This document shows positions 11,759-23,721 of a DNA stretch of 64,000 nucleotides, piece after piece. Under the pieces are notes generated by a model, which ran no database searches, was not told the DNA's origin, and saw only the letters and a list, made by a program, of their open reading frames with translations. Within the stretch, counting starts at the first letter, position 1. Each line of letters starts with the position of its first letter. Made by a program: the position numbers and the translations under genes. Source of the stretch: Mnemiopsis leidyi (Eukaryota; Ctenophora; Tentaculata; Lobata; Bolinopsidae); NCBI GenBank assembly GCA_000226015.1, contig JH152734.1, positions 220,630 through 284,629 on the forward strand, given 5' to 3'.

Positions 11759-14700
11759 ATGGAAAAAGCAGCAGTTCCCGCCAAGAAGCTGGTTGGAAAC
11801 TCCTACATCGAACAGGGATGTAACAGTTTGAGATCAGCTGACAGCTCCCTCAGACACCTGGTGGAGCAGCGCAGACTGCCCCAGCGCGGCTGGTCGGACC
11901 TCGCCATCAGGAGATGTCTGGATGAGGTCGCTCTCATGGACTCCAACAACTATGAAGGTTTTGTTTGGAATATCTTTGTCGTTAACTTGTCGTGATGTAA
12001 TGTATTGCCTGGTCAGCCAGGTAGCTATTTTATCGTGATGTTATAAAATGTATTGCCTAGCTAGCCAGGAGTCAGGACTGAGGTAGCTATTTTATTCAAA
12101 CTACAGTTTCATTCTGTCGGCATATTGTGTTCATCATAAACCTATCTATCTGAGGACTATTCATTTGCAAATATATACAAATTACTGAACTAAATACTTC
12201 TGCCTTTAGTCCAAGTTTGAGACATCGAAACCGCTAGAAATCCAAGAAATGCTGCTGTTAAAATCTGATCTGATTTTCCTCAATGTTAATTTACCAGCCC
12301 TGGCCGGGTCACGTGTTAAATACCCATTTGTCCTGGGCAGCATTCTGCACTACCATTATACCCAGTATAGCAATAAGCAAGCTGTTCAGCAGTTTTGGAA
12401 CAGGCCTCTTAAATACCCACCTACTGAATTAGATAAACTCGCCGTCCAATTAGGTAATGACATCGAGATTGGCCGGCCATTTACTCTCGTACGTGTTTAT
12501 ACTGAATATTCGCTATTGCAAGTCGGAGTAACAGTACCTGCCATATGTGTATTGTATGCTTTTTTGTGTACAGGAGTAGCATCGAGCGTGTATATATGCA
12601 CCGTGTCATTATAACTTTGCGGAGGTACATTCTGTTTAGCTAGTAGTATAGTTACAAAGTAACACTTCCCCAGGTAACGTGGGGGCGGGAGAGCGGGAGG
12701 GCCGGGTTTACTCCGAACTAGTGAAACAGAGAAACCACTACCTGGCACATGGGATGGGAAGGAGTGGAGATATCGCTGCTAACCAGCCCAAGGTATTATC
12801 AGGTTCGTTAAACGGAGTTAATTGAAGTCCGTATAATGGTCATTATACGTCAAGAGTAGGACTGTTAAGTGTTATAACCTCCCCCGGCCCCCTCTTTCGC
12901 TCCCCTTCATTAACCTCCACCTCTTCCCCTCCCCTCCAATAACCTCCACCTCTTTCGCTCCCCTTCAATAACCTCCACCTCTTTCGCTCCCCTCCAATAA
13001 CCCCCCAATAACCCCACCAATAACCCCCCAATAACCTTTCTCCCCCAGGCTGCAGGATCTGCCCTGATGTGTAGGATAACAGAGGGGCTGGTCCTGGACG
13101 TACTGAAGAGTACGGGCTGTAACAACACTAAATCTTGTGTGGTACTTCCTGTTGCTACCGGGATGGCTCTTCTCACTTCTCTCCTCTATCTAAGACAGTG
13201 TAACCCTCAGGCAAGGTCTGTTCTAGTTTGTTTTGTGTTTGTCTGCGTGCTAGCTAGTTAAAGTATTTACTGTTTACATGAAAGTCCAGTCCGCCTGGGT
13301 AATGAGTATGTTATTAAGGGTCATCAAATTTTTCCCTCTGTCTCAGAAAACCTAGAAAATTCCAGCGGTAGAGTTATCAAATCCTCGTTACATTTTCTCC
13401 TGAGGGATGTTGCGTTTGGGCCTGTCCATTTTTTCTGAAGCCAAGTTAACGAACATGCCCATGTGCGAATTATTTGATCTTCTAACACGTTATTGTAACT
13501 TTTTTATATACCCTAGAAATAGTCCATCTGCAAACTTGACGTATAAAGGCTTCTTTTTCTGTAACCGTGTTCAACTTTCAGTATAGTGATCTGGCCTAGA
13601 ATAGACCAAGGAACTTGCGTGAAAGCTCCGCAAACCGCTGGTTGTGAGGTATGTATATTGTATAAATGTACCCGGATCTACTATCTTGGCGTATTTTGAT
13701 TTTTATTATAGCATCGCCATATTTGGAGATTTGGGTATTTAGATTTACGCATATTGTGCGCCTATAAAGAATAAAGATGTGTCATGTATGAATACCTTAT
13801 ATGGGCATATATCCAGTACTTCGACATTCACATAGCTATGTTCTGCACATAACATTATTTGTGCTATCTAGGGAGGTCCGTGTTAGGAGAAATATTTGAA
13901 AATTCTTCTGTTTTGCTGAAAGTTTTATTTTGACCCGCCTTTGTGCTACGTAATATTCTCTCTCGGTGTCTCTCTCCCACAGTTGAGCTGGTGTTACTTT
14001 GTTCTATTTCTATCCCACAGTTGCTGGTGTTACTTTGTTCTATTTCTATCTCTCCCACAGTTGCTGGTGTTACTTTGTTCTATTTCTATCTCTCCCACAG
14101 TTGCTGGTGTTACTTTGTTCTATTTCTATCTCTCCCACAGTTGCTGGTGTTACTTTGTTCTATTTCTATCTCTCCCACAGTTGCTGGTGTTACTTTGTTC
14201 TATTTCTATCTCTCCCACAGTAATTGCTGGTGTTACTTTGTTCTATTTCTATCTCTCCCACAGTTGCTGGTGGTAGAGCCGGTGCTAGAAGGTGACAGTC
14301 TGGTGACGGATGTAGGACGAGTGGAGGAGTTGATACATCACCATGGTGACAAGGTGTTGTGTGTACTCACCACCACGTCCTGTTTTGCTCCTCGCACTCC
14401 CGACAAGTTCGCCAATGCCCTTTTTCTCAAACTCTACTACACCTATTGATCTACCCATTTTTCTTCCATTAAGATAAAACAGAAATCAGATATGCCAAAT
14501 TGTTTGGACAGGTGCCAGATAACGAAACCTGTTACACGATAAAACGAAATGACCTCATTTTGCCACGTTTCACATAATGACCTGCAACTTGTCAAACCAG
14601 CACCTGGTTCCAAGTTTACACTGAAAGTCTTTCCTCAACAGGCTGGTTCACATAGCGGAACTGTGTAAGAGTAACAACGTAGCCCATCTTGTGAACAATG

Positions 14701-17193
14701 CTTACGGAATACAATGCTCCAGATGTATGGGTCTTATCAACACAGCATCTCTCAATGGTACAGTCCTGTGCAGTTTGTGAACTTACATTTACTCATTTAA
14801 TTTTACTTTCGCTCTACGACAATATCCCAATTAAAAATAAATCCAGATAACTTAAAATCTCGAAGATTGTTAGGATGTTTACTTAGATAAAACATCATAA
14901 TAGAGCGAAACACACTTCCCCTCCCAGGTAGAGTCGACTTGTACGTACAGAGTTTGGACAAGAACTTCCTAGTTCCCGTAGGAGGGAGTGTTGTAGCCGG
15001 GTTTAGTAAGGAGATAATATCAGCTGTATCTAGAACGTATCCTGGCAGAGGAAGCAGTTCGCCCGTCCTGGATTTGTTTATCACTCTTCTCTCTATGGGC
15101 AGAGAGGGGTTCTTTCAGCTTATATCTCAGAGGAAAGAGGTGTGTTCTCTTGGTTTGTCTGTGTTTTCGGTTTTTTTCTTTGTACAACTTCTTTATCATT
15201 AAAACTATAATTTTTCGGGTTTGAATTGCAACTGCAGCGCTAACTGTTACTTTAGTCTATAATCAAAGGAGTGATTTCTAATTCAGATTCTACTTAGCAG
15301 AGTACCTCCTCCCATCCGCCCTGGACAATATTGCAGTCCGCCCTTACCTGAACATTGCTATACTTGGACCTAGCTACCTCGGATAATATTGTAATTCGCC
15401 CTTACCTGATCCTTGCTATAATTGTACCTAGCTACCTCGGATAATATTGTAGTCCGCCCTTACTTGAACATAGCTATAATTGTACCTAGCTACCTCGGAT
15501 TATATTGTAGCCCGCCCTTACCTGAACATAGCTATAATTGTACCTAGCTACCTCGGATTATATTGTAGTCCGCCCTTACCTGAACATAGCTTTAATTGTA
15601 CCTAGCTACCTCGGATAATATTGTAGTCCGCCCTTACCTGAACATAGCTATAATTGTACCTAGCTACCTCGGATTATATTGTAGTCCGCCCTTACCTGAT
15701 CCTTGCTATACTTGGACCTAGCTATCTCGGATTATATTGTAGCCACTGATATTGCAGTGTGATGAGATTAGTCAGTTGGACTGTGTGTATTTCACTACCT
15801 ACTTTTGTTCACGGTTCATTTTGGTCCGGATATTATTAGAGGGCTTTTGTTCTAATCAATCATTTTATCCAAATACGGTAAATTCTTCCTCTAGCAAGTG
15901 TAATCTTACATGTTTTATATATCCTATATGATTTCTTTATTAGGGTGCCGAATGTTCTCACCAAATGAAAACGAACACCACGTCAAAATCGGCAGTTGAG
16001 CATTATTTTTTAGGGTTGCATACCGGAACCCCTATCTTATAGTCTAAATTATCAGTTATTTGTCATGCTCTGCGTCTCGTCTTAATTAGCCGTTTGTTTT
16101 GATGTAACCCTCATGTTGTAGTGCACAATAAAATTAGTTAACTACAACGTTTAAACTGATCGCCAAGCATTACGATCTGCCCAAGATGTTAAACAGTACT
16201 CTCCTATGGAGTAGTTGGACAGTTTATTATGTTTCCTTGACAGGTGCACCATGTAGATCACATCAATAAATATCTGCTGACGTTGCACCGACATTTTAAC
16301 GTCGAGTGTGCATTGCATCAGATTAGTTTTGCTGTTTGCAAGACTACGAAATCACGCCCTGGACCCGGAGACAAAGATTACAGCTCATCATGTGCAGTGT
16401 ACGGACGGTGCATATTATCCGGGCTGACCTGCATATAATATACTCTCTACATCGCTAAAGATTGTCGCCTCGTTCGACTCGTGTTTTGTAATTAAGCAAA
16501 TGAAAAGATGGGCGTGGCGGCGTGACTGACTTATCTGAGTTTCTTGTATTTAACAGGTGTATAAAAAGTTGAAGGTAAAGTTACAAGATCTTGCTAGTGT
16601 GTACAAGGAGCGGGTTCTCGAAACTCCCAATAATCAGATATCTCTTGGTTTTACCCTCACCCCATCAAATTATAAGGTAAGAACTTGGTTTTACTCTCAC
16701 TCCTTCAAATTATAAGGTAAGAACTTGGTTTTACTCTTACTCCTTCAAATTATAAGGTAAGAACTAGGAACGTTAAGCCCGCATTGCACTTATCCACTTA
16801 TCGTTATGATTTATAAAATAATGTTAAACTGGAGCTACAAGCAGTTGGTTAGGTTATTATTTCCGTCATAACACTTTTTATCATAGATACCAAAATTCTA
16901 AATAACTTTACAATACAAATGTAAGCGTTCATCTTAATCTGTATCAGGAGGATATAAAACTGCCAGAGATCGGCAGTAAATTGTTTACGCGCAACGTTAC
17001 TGGTGCACGTGTTGTCACCTGCAGCGGGGATAAGACGGTCGGCAAAGTTACACTGAAAAAGTGGGGTTCTCACAGTAACGAATATCCCACACCTTACATC
17101 ACGTTCGCTGCTGCAATGGGAATGACCGAGAATGATGTGGATGTTGTAGTGGAGAAATTCGGGCAGATTCTGGCAAAAGTTTCTGTAATTTAA
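11759..17193 (+). CDS. SEPSECS: O-phosphoseryl-tRNA(Sec) selenium transferase
   Basis: SepSecS is a PLP enzyme that turns phosphoseryl-tRNA(Sec) into selenocysteinyl-tRNA(Sec), so this animal makes selenoproteins. Nine exons with agreeing phases: 11759-11957, 12674-12792, 13049-13215, 13582-13648, 14264-14406, 14642-14757, 14928-15139, 16557-16676 and 16948-17193. They give 462 aa (human 501). Landmarks are [95 protein letters not shown] with PLP lysine 282 (human 284), [19 protein letters not shown] and [16 protein letters not shown]. The exon 5 donor is weak (gacaa|gttcgc) but restores the exact human length [12 protein letters not shown]. Two intron borders lie inside 40-bp tandem repeats (see the repeat entries). 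The long C-terminal tail of the human enzyme is absent. Confidence 0.93.
13983..14275 (+). repeat. 40-bp tandem repeat containing the intron 4 splice acceptor of SEPSECS
   Basis: Eight successive copies of (t)cccacag followed by ttgctggtg, with exon-like starts at 13983, 14021, 14061, 14101, 14141, 14181, 14221 and 14264. Only the last continues into SEPSECS coding sequence (VVEPVLEGD). The unit is mostly 40 bp and carries a pyrimidine-rich tract, the AG and the first nine exon bases. It contains no stop in any forward frame. Confidence 0.95.
15320..15745. repeat. 58-bp minisatellite in SEPSECS intron 7
   Basis: About seven copies of a unit containing cctcggataatattgtagtc and cgcccttacctgaacatagc; cctcgg recurs at 15377, 15435, 15493 and onward every 58 bp. 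It sits inside the 1.4-kb intron between exons 7 and 8. No coding role is seen. Confidence 0.9.
16637..16762 (+). repeat. 40-bp tandem triplication of the SEPSECS exon 8 splice donor
   Basis: The exon end ccatcaaattataag followed by gtaagaac recurs at exact 40-bp spacing, giving donors at 16677, 16717 and 16757. Only the first keeps the frame: reading past it meets taa at 16713-16715. The exon-like copies carry a few substitutions against the true exon end (ctcaccccatc versus ctcactccttc). Confidence 0.95.
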
Positions 17194-18132
17194 AGTGAAA
17201 TAGTAATGGAAAAATCCGGGCAAATTCTTGCTACGGTTTCTGTTTTGGACAGATTCTTGATGACGTTTTTGGAGTTTAAATTCAACTGTTGAAGTTGTTG
17301 CAGAATGGAGGTATTTAAGGTTTTAGTTATTAAGAGTGGCTTAATTTAGTGTAATAAGGTTTAATCTTTTTATTCGGGTTCACATGTCTCGATACTATTT
17401 ATTGATTGATAATTTTGTAATCTTATTGGTGTCTAATGGTAATTTATTTTCGATTTTATTTAGCCATGTAAAAAATTTTATTTAGCCATGTAACATTTCA
17501 TACGGAACTTCTTATTTGTCCATTTCAGCCCCCCCCCCAAAACCATGTCTGTTCTAAATAGGAACATGAAAGTATGTTACCGCACAGCTCGTAAAACTGC
17601 GCTTTCACATCAACTTCCACCCAACTTTACCCTGATATTTAATACACGGGTATAACACGTTATCGTATTGTATTCCCTAGAAGTCGAGGGTTTTACTAGA
17701 GTAACTCAACACTGTATTTCTAATTTCCTCGCCCTGCGTTTTATGTTATTTTTTGTGTGTGTGTGCGTGTCTGTGTCTGTCTGTGTCTGTTTCTGTGTCT
17801 GTGTCTGTCTGTGTCTGTTTGTGTCTGTGTCTGTGTCTGTGTGTGCATGCGTGCGACTGTGAGTGTACGTGTGCGTTTGTGTGTTGGGGGTTTGTGTGTG
17901 TGTGTGATTGGTCGTGCTGCAGAACCTTTGCTTGTGCAGCAAGCCGTTAATTTTTATGGGCTGTTGAACGTGATGAAATTTCCTTACGATTTCATGTATT
18001 GATTTCTAATTTAAGAAGATATAATCTTCGAGCAGATTTTTTAGAGTTATATGCGTCTTTTTTACATAGTCATCCACACATGTAAATCTAAATAATCCCT
18101 ATTTGTCTAGCTAGCCAAGGCCCCGCGTCAAC
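17194..18132. other. Intergenic with TG-rich microsatellite
   Basis: Spacer between SEPSECS and GDI. It includes a partly duplicated tail of SEPSECS-like sequence just after the stop (ggaaaaatccgggcaaattc) and a TG/TGTCTG microsatellite at about 17750-17905. Long reading frames over the microsatellite are low-complexity artefacts. Confidence 0.6.
17750..17905. repeat. (TGTCTG/TG)n microsatellite
   Basis: Imperfect runs of tgtgtgtctgtgtctg over about 155 bp. Simple sequence, no gene. Confidence 0.95.
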
Positions 18133-21100
18133 ATGGATGAGGAATACGATGCCATTATCCTTGGAACCGGCCTGAAAGAATGTGTACTCAGTGGTCTGTT
18201 ATCAGTCTCTGGCAAGAAAGTCCTACACATGGATAGAAACGGTTACTATGGCGGAGCTTGCGCTAGCATGTATCTGGAGCAGGTAAGAATTCAGAGCTTT
18301 CGGGGTCGATTTTCTGCTGATTATTGAATCGTATTAGGCATATTATCGACTAAAAGTACATATCATATATTGGACACATAATAAGTACTTTTAAACATTC
18401 AGTTGTTCGAGCACTTTGGTAAGAAAGATTGCGACGTGTCTGGCTATGGAAAATCTCGAAACTGGAATGTGGACCTCATTCCAAAATTCCTTATGGCCGA
18501 CGGTACGAACAGCTACTAAGCCTCTTAAAAAAATAATATGAAGATAATTTACAAGCTACAAGGTTTTATGTTGAATCTTCTGTTCGTAATTCTAACTGTT
18601 TCCATTCAAATTTCCTTCAATAAATATCTCTCATGTTATATATTTTCCCTCAGGTGTGTTAGTCAAGTTGCTAATCTTTACTGGGGTTACAAGATATCTC
18701 GAGTTCAAACAAGTGGACGGCAGTTATGTCTACAAAGCTGGGAAAGTCCACAAAGTCCCCGGAACTGAAGCCGAAGCTCTGAGTTCCAGTCTTATGGGAA
18801 TCTTCGAGAAGAGACGGTTCCGAAACCTCCTTCAGTTCGCTTTTAAGTACGAAGAAAACATACCATCCACCCATGAAGGTATGAAAATTTGTCTTAGTTT
18901 AGAGACTTTCGTTAATCATTTTGATGCGACCTATAAAAGTTGACACTTATGAAATATGAAGTAGGGAACTAGCTTATAAAATTTCAAAAAAAATTCTTTA
19001 AATGCTACATTTAAAAAATAGCGTGCCAAAGATTTGTTACATTTTGTGATGTTAGTTCATGCTTGCCTTACCTTCTCTTTAAAAGTATTCTTCCAGGATT
19101 GGATCTGACTAAAGTTACAATGCAACAACTTTACGAGAAATACAGTCTAGATGCAAATGTTAGAGATTTCGTAGGACACGCTATCGCTCTATATCGAGAT
19201 GATAAGTTAGTTTTTTACTGTCTTGATTATTTTTGTTTTAGATCGAGGATTACTGAGGTGAACTTAAATGTATTATGTAATACTGTGTTGTCCTGTTGAA
19301 TCCGACGTAGCTAAGCAGTGTGCTCGGATGTAGTTAATCTCCTGAAATCTACGTGAACAGTAAGGCGAACAGTCGTGCGCGCGCTAAATTTTGTTAAGGT
19401 CAAATGAAAAGTCGTCATTGACAAAGCTTGTCCCACGACCGAATTGATCGATCGATCGCTTCAACGAAGCTAGGCATAATGCGACGTATTTTGTACTGAT
19501 TGCGATCTAATATCTAACAGGAAGGTCTGGAAAGAAGATACTGCTATTTGATGATTGAAATGGCTGAAATATGCTTATAAATAGTCCTGGGATCGCGCTC
19601 AGCCCTAGCATTAAGATTTACGCCTAGCTTATGTATTAGCTTATGAACTTTAAGCCAAAACCAAAGAGGACCAAGATTTTTCATAAACTTTTAGCCAAGA
19701 CAGAAATTGTTCGGATAAACTACACTAAAGTTTTACCCCTACAGCAGATTGACTTGTTCGGATAAACTACACTAAAGTTTTACCCCTACAGCAGATTGAC
19801 TCCATACGTTTCAGCTACATTACTGAACCTGCCCTCGCCACAATAAACAGAATGAAACTCTACTTCAACTCTATCGCTAAGTACCAAAAATCTCCGTACC
19901 TCTATCCACTTTACGGATTGGGCGAATTGCCCCAAGGATTTGCCAGGTTAGACATCTTAGTGAATTTATTTACAGCTGTAACTGATGTTACAGATGGTAA
20001 ATGCTTAAATAAGACTCTTTGATCCATTCCCAGATCCGCTAATCCTAGAGGAGTCCGCTAAGGGCATTTACCTATGCATGACCGAGTATCCGTGATCGAG
20101 GGTTTAATGAGGAGGGCCCCGTTAAATGATCTAATATCTTCTATGAGCCCCTTTAGTATAACTGTAAAAGCCTGGATATAGGTGTAACAAATACAAATCA
20201 CAGAAACGACGTTATTTTGCTAAAATCAGATTAAACTTCACTCAATCTGGCCTTTTACAGTCTACAGAGTTCCCTAGTTCCTATTGACTGATAACGGATC
20301 ACCACCCAACACAGATTGTCTGCAATCTACGGAGGTACATACATGTTAAACAAGCCGTTCGAGGGAATCACGCGCGCTGAGGACGGGAGTGTAACTGGAG
20401 TCACGTCCGAGGGAGAGACTGCCAAATGTAAGATAGTAGTGGCCGACCCTTCTTACTTCCCCGAAAAGTGCAAGAAAGCTGGTCAGGTCGTCAGAGCCAT
20501 CTGTTTGCTACAACATCCTGTACCGAACACCGGCAACAGCCAGTCTTCGCAGATCATCATCCCGCAAAATCAGGTGGGATATTATTATGGAATTTTGCCA
20601 ATTTTCCGTACGTGTTTTAATTATCGATTTTCCATCACTCAACAGTAACTTGATCTTAACTTCATAAAACACCTACCAGTCCTAAACATTTCTGCTGTGT
20701 CACTGTACTTCTAACTCCCTTACAAAGATATAGCACACGGCATGCCAGCAATCCCCTGTCTTTACTTGCAAATATCTGTAGGTTGGCCGAAAGAGCGACA
20801 TTTACGTGCTTTGTGTGTCATTCGCACACAATGTCTCCGCCAAAGATTGGTATGTGGCTCTGGTCAGTACCACCGTTGAAACTGACAACCCTGAAGCTGA
20901 ACTGGAACCTGGCATGAGACTTCTTGGTCCTGTTTCCGAGAAGTTTGTCAGTGTTTCTGATCTCTATGTTCCTACCGATGACGGGAAGAAGGATAATGTG
21001 AGTTGGAATTTTGAGCTGACTTATTTTGAAAAGTTTTCATTAGTTTCATTTACAAAATAATTCAATAAGTTCGTTATTCCTCTCTACTTCGTTGATATTA

Positions 21101-21267
21101 CGCCATTGTTTCAGATCTATGTTTCCGCTAGTTTTGATGCTACGACACACTTTGAAACAACTTGCGAGGACATAATTAAAATTTACGAGAGTATAACCGG
21201 TCATCCCTTCGACTTTTCCGAACTGGACAAGAAGCTGGAGGAGTTCAAGAACCTCACAGAGGGCTAG
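18133..21267 (+). CDS. GDI: Rab GDP dissociation inhibitor
   Basis: GDI extracts prenylated, GDP-bound Rab proteins from membranes and holds them soluble in the cytosol. Eight exons with agreeing phases: 18133-18282, 18403-18502, 18654-18878, 19097-19205, 19815-19946, 20315-20573, 20782-20997 and 21115-21267. They give exactly 447 aa, the length of human GDI1. Landmarks: [20 protein letters not shown], the Rab-binding [67 protein letters not shown] and [13 protein letters not shown] in the form [14 protein letters not shown]. Animals may have one to three GDI copies; nothing here decides alpha versus beta. Intron 4 carries a 47-bp duplication close to its 3' end. Confidence 0.96.
19707..19800 (+). 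repeat. 47-bp duplication in GDI intron 4 near the acceptor
   Basis: Two direct copies of a unit starting ttgttcggataaactacact (19707 and 19754), each with a pyrimidine tract and AG (ttacccctacag). The true acceptor (cgtttcag, ending 19814) lies just downstream, so there are two decoy-like AG sites. Confidence 0.9.
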
Positions 21268-22440
21268 ATGCGAGAGAGAATAGTGTACTTATGATATTTT
21301 ACGAGTTTGTGTGGTTATTCTTTTTGTAGGCTTACCCACGGTAGTCTCTGTAAAGCGCATGTTAACTACTAGATATATGTTTGTTGTAATTGTGAAATGT
21401 AATTAAAAATATTAATTGGTTAGTTAATTAACTGTGCTTGATTAATTAATCGATTAACAAGCAAAGATAGGTTTTCTTGGATGAATGCTATAAAACATGT
21501 TTATCGAATCTTTTTGGATTTGCTATAAATTTGAATATATTTTGGTTAACAGCTGCCTCAGCTATCGAGTATAATGATAAGATGTTACGTGCCATTGATT
21601 TAGAATTAAATAATGATTATTAGATATTTTATAGTCGGGTTACATCGAATTATTCTACAAAGTATTCTAGCTGGTTCTAGAAAAAATGGAAATGTGTCAT
21701 TTATCTCTATATACGCTGTTGCGTAGTTGAAACTGGGCTCAGTGCACTGCCATAACTCAAAAGTTTTATAAGATCATGTTTAGGAATCAACTTTATCTTG
21801 AAGAAAATGGAAACTGCTTCAATTTGCCTAATTAGACTTTTTTTAGGTTTTCATGGTAACCTATTTTCCTTACTCCTGTTTTACATATTCGATGATCGTT
21901 AATTCCCCGAGTTTTATTTATAATGTTCTGGACCCTAAACGTGTTCCATATATACATTTGACGTAAAGTATAACTGCAATAATTGTCTAAAATTTTATCT
22001 CAACGGGCGATGCACCTCTAGAACTTCTTCGAGATCAAAAGAGAGTCTTACCGGATCCTGCTAATCGAAATATAGAGTTGTACTCTTTCGTTGAGGTTCA
22101 TCCACAATTGACAATGTGGTAACATCGCTCTAGTGCTTGCTAATTTGAACTATAAAGATTTGTCCGTAAATTTAAAAGTTATTAGTGCTAGCATAAAAAA
22201 TTACTACAAATTTCATTGTTTATAATTAATTAAATCTTCCTACAAAAAAATCTGAAACATTGCAATCAAATGAGATTAAAATTTAAATCTTTAAATTTTA
22301 TGATATCTTCTTCAAGGAAAGCTAAAATAAGAAAACGATTAGTTGACCCAGACGTTGTTTTCACTGAAAGTGAAAAAAATATCGCTTGTTTTCAGCTACC
22401 GCTTGTTTTACGGCTACTATACACTGTGTATATCTGATCA
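21268..22440. other. Intergenic, no gene seen
   Basis: AT-rich spacer holding the 3' UTR of GDI (attaaa near 21402 is a possible poly(A) signal). No coding or repeat structure is supported. Confidence 0.5.
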
Positions 22441-22764
22441 TGCCGACAGTCGCAGAACGTTTCAATTTTGATAAGGTGGAGATCGATGGACAAAATTTTT
22501 TGCTTGATACCGTAAAACTATGTAAAGTTAATTGTGTTCAAGAACTAAATCAAGACAATGCGAACAGAATTGGAAACAAGGGGGATTTAGCTACAAAGTT
22601 TTTGCAAGCAATGCAGCTAATCGAGAGACAGCACAATATGATCATCAATCAGAGGGTGCACGTGAGTCAGAATCAGTCTCGTATGATCGAGTTGCAGGAT
22701 GAAGTCATATCACTACAGAAGCGACTTATAACAGCAAGGGAGGGACTTTCAAGCGCGAAGGAGT
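22441..22764 (+). CDS. Unrecognised coiled-coil protein, cut by an assembly gap
   Basis: An ORF of at least 108 codons from ATG 22441 (MPTVAERFNFDKVEIDGQNF) runs into the N gap at 22765. The visible part is polar; after residue 60 it has a heptad-like pattern (MQLIERQHNMIINQR, RMIELQDEVISLQKRLITAR) suggesting a coiled coil. I do not recognise the family. Its place beside a gap and a dispersed repeat fits a LINE ORF1-type protein whose body lies in the gap, but a host gene is equally possible. Confidence 0.4.
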
Positions 22765-23080
22765 NNNNNNNNNNNNNNNNNNNNNNNNNNNNNNNNNNNN
22801 NNNNNNNNNNNNNNNNNNNNNNNNNNNNNNNNNNNNNNNNNNNNNNNNNNNNNNNNNNNNNNNNNNNNNNNNNNNNNNNNNNNNNNNNNNNNNNNNNNNN
22901 NNNNNNNNNNNNNNNNNNNNNNNNNNNNNNNNNNNNNNNNNNNNNNNNNNNNNNNNNNNNNNNNNNNNNNNNNNNNNNNNNNNNNNNNNNNNNNNNNNNN
23001 NNNNNNNNNNNNNNNNNNNNNNNNNNNNNNNNNNNNNNNNNNNNNNNNNNNNNNNNNNNNNNNNNNNNNNNNNNNNNNNN
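22765..23080. other. Assembly gap (N)
   Basis: 316 undetermined bases. They separate the coiled-coil ORF from copy B of the dispersed repeat. Confidence 1.
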
Positions 23081-23155
23081 GACGAATGATGACAGAGGGG
23101 GGAGGGGGTAAAATTACCGAAAATTTGCTGACGTCATATGTGAACGACCCCTAAG
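23081..23155. repeat. Dispersed repeat, copy B
   Basis: Near-identical to 372-440: a G-rich run, then aaaattaccgaaaatttgct and gtcatatgtgaacgacccct. It starts at the gap edge, so its full length is unknown. Confidence 0.65.
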
Positions 23156-23721
23156 AAGATTAAAAGGCATTGACTTTGAGTTCTATTCGGCATTAACTCA
23201 ACTTAAAACCTTGTAAAGATTATTATTTTTGATATTCAACATTGTATTTGTTGTTGGCATTGAATTGCATTGATATATATCATAATATGAAATTTATTCG
23301 CACACTGAAACTAATATCTGAAGTCTGAATTCATGGTATTTTTATAAGCTTAAGTCAAAGTAACATTTTTAGACAATAGTCATTAATAAGCATTTTTGAT
23401 AAATCGAAATCCAGATTGTAATTAATCGAAAAATCGAAATTAGAATTATGATTTACAAAAAATATATTAATCTGTACAATGGATAGGGGATTGAAAAATA
23501 GTATCAGGAATTTTATCAGAAGAAAGAAAAATTCGATTTATAGCCAGCTAAATCATGAATTTTACTTAAACTCCCTTTTGCTGTTACCATGAATATTATA
23601 AAAGCAAGACTAATTGTAACAAGTAGATACAATTTTTAGTAATAGTAATACCAAACTATGTTGTCCTTTGAGTCAAAGTATATTTTATCATCCAACTCTG
23701 TCAATCCGAACTTTTCCTGAT

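Noticed and set aside
13941-14276. Long hydrophobic frames in three forward phases
   Set aside because: They are generated by the stop-free 40-bp repeat of the SEPSECS acceptor; only the frame that leads into exon 5 has coding sequence, and only after 14264.
17668-18002. Cys/Val-rich frames
   Set aside because: They read through a TG/TGTCTG microsatellite.
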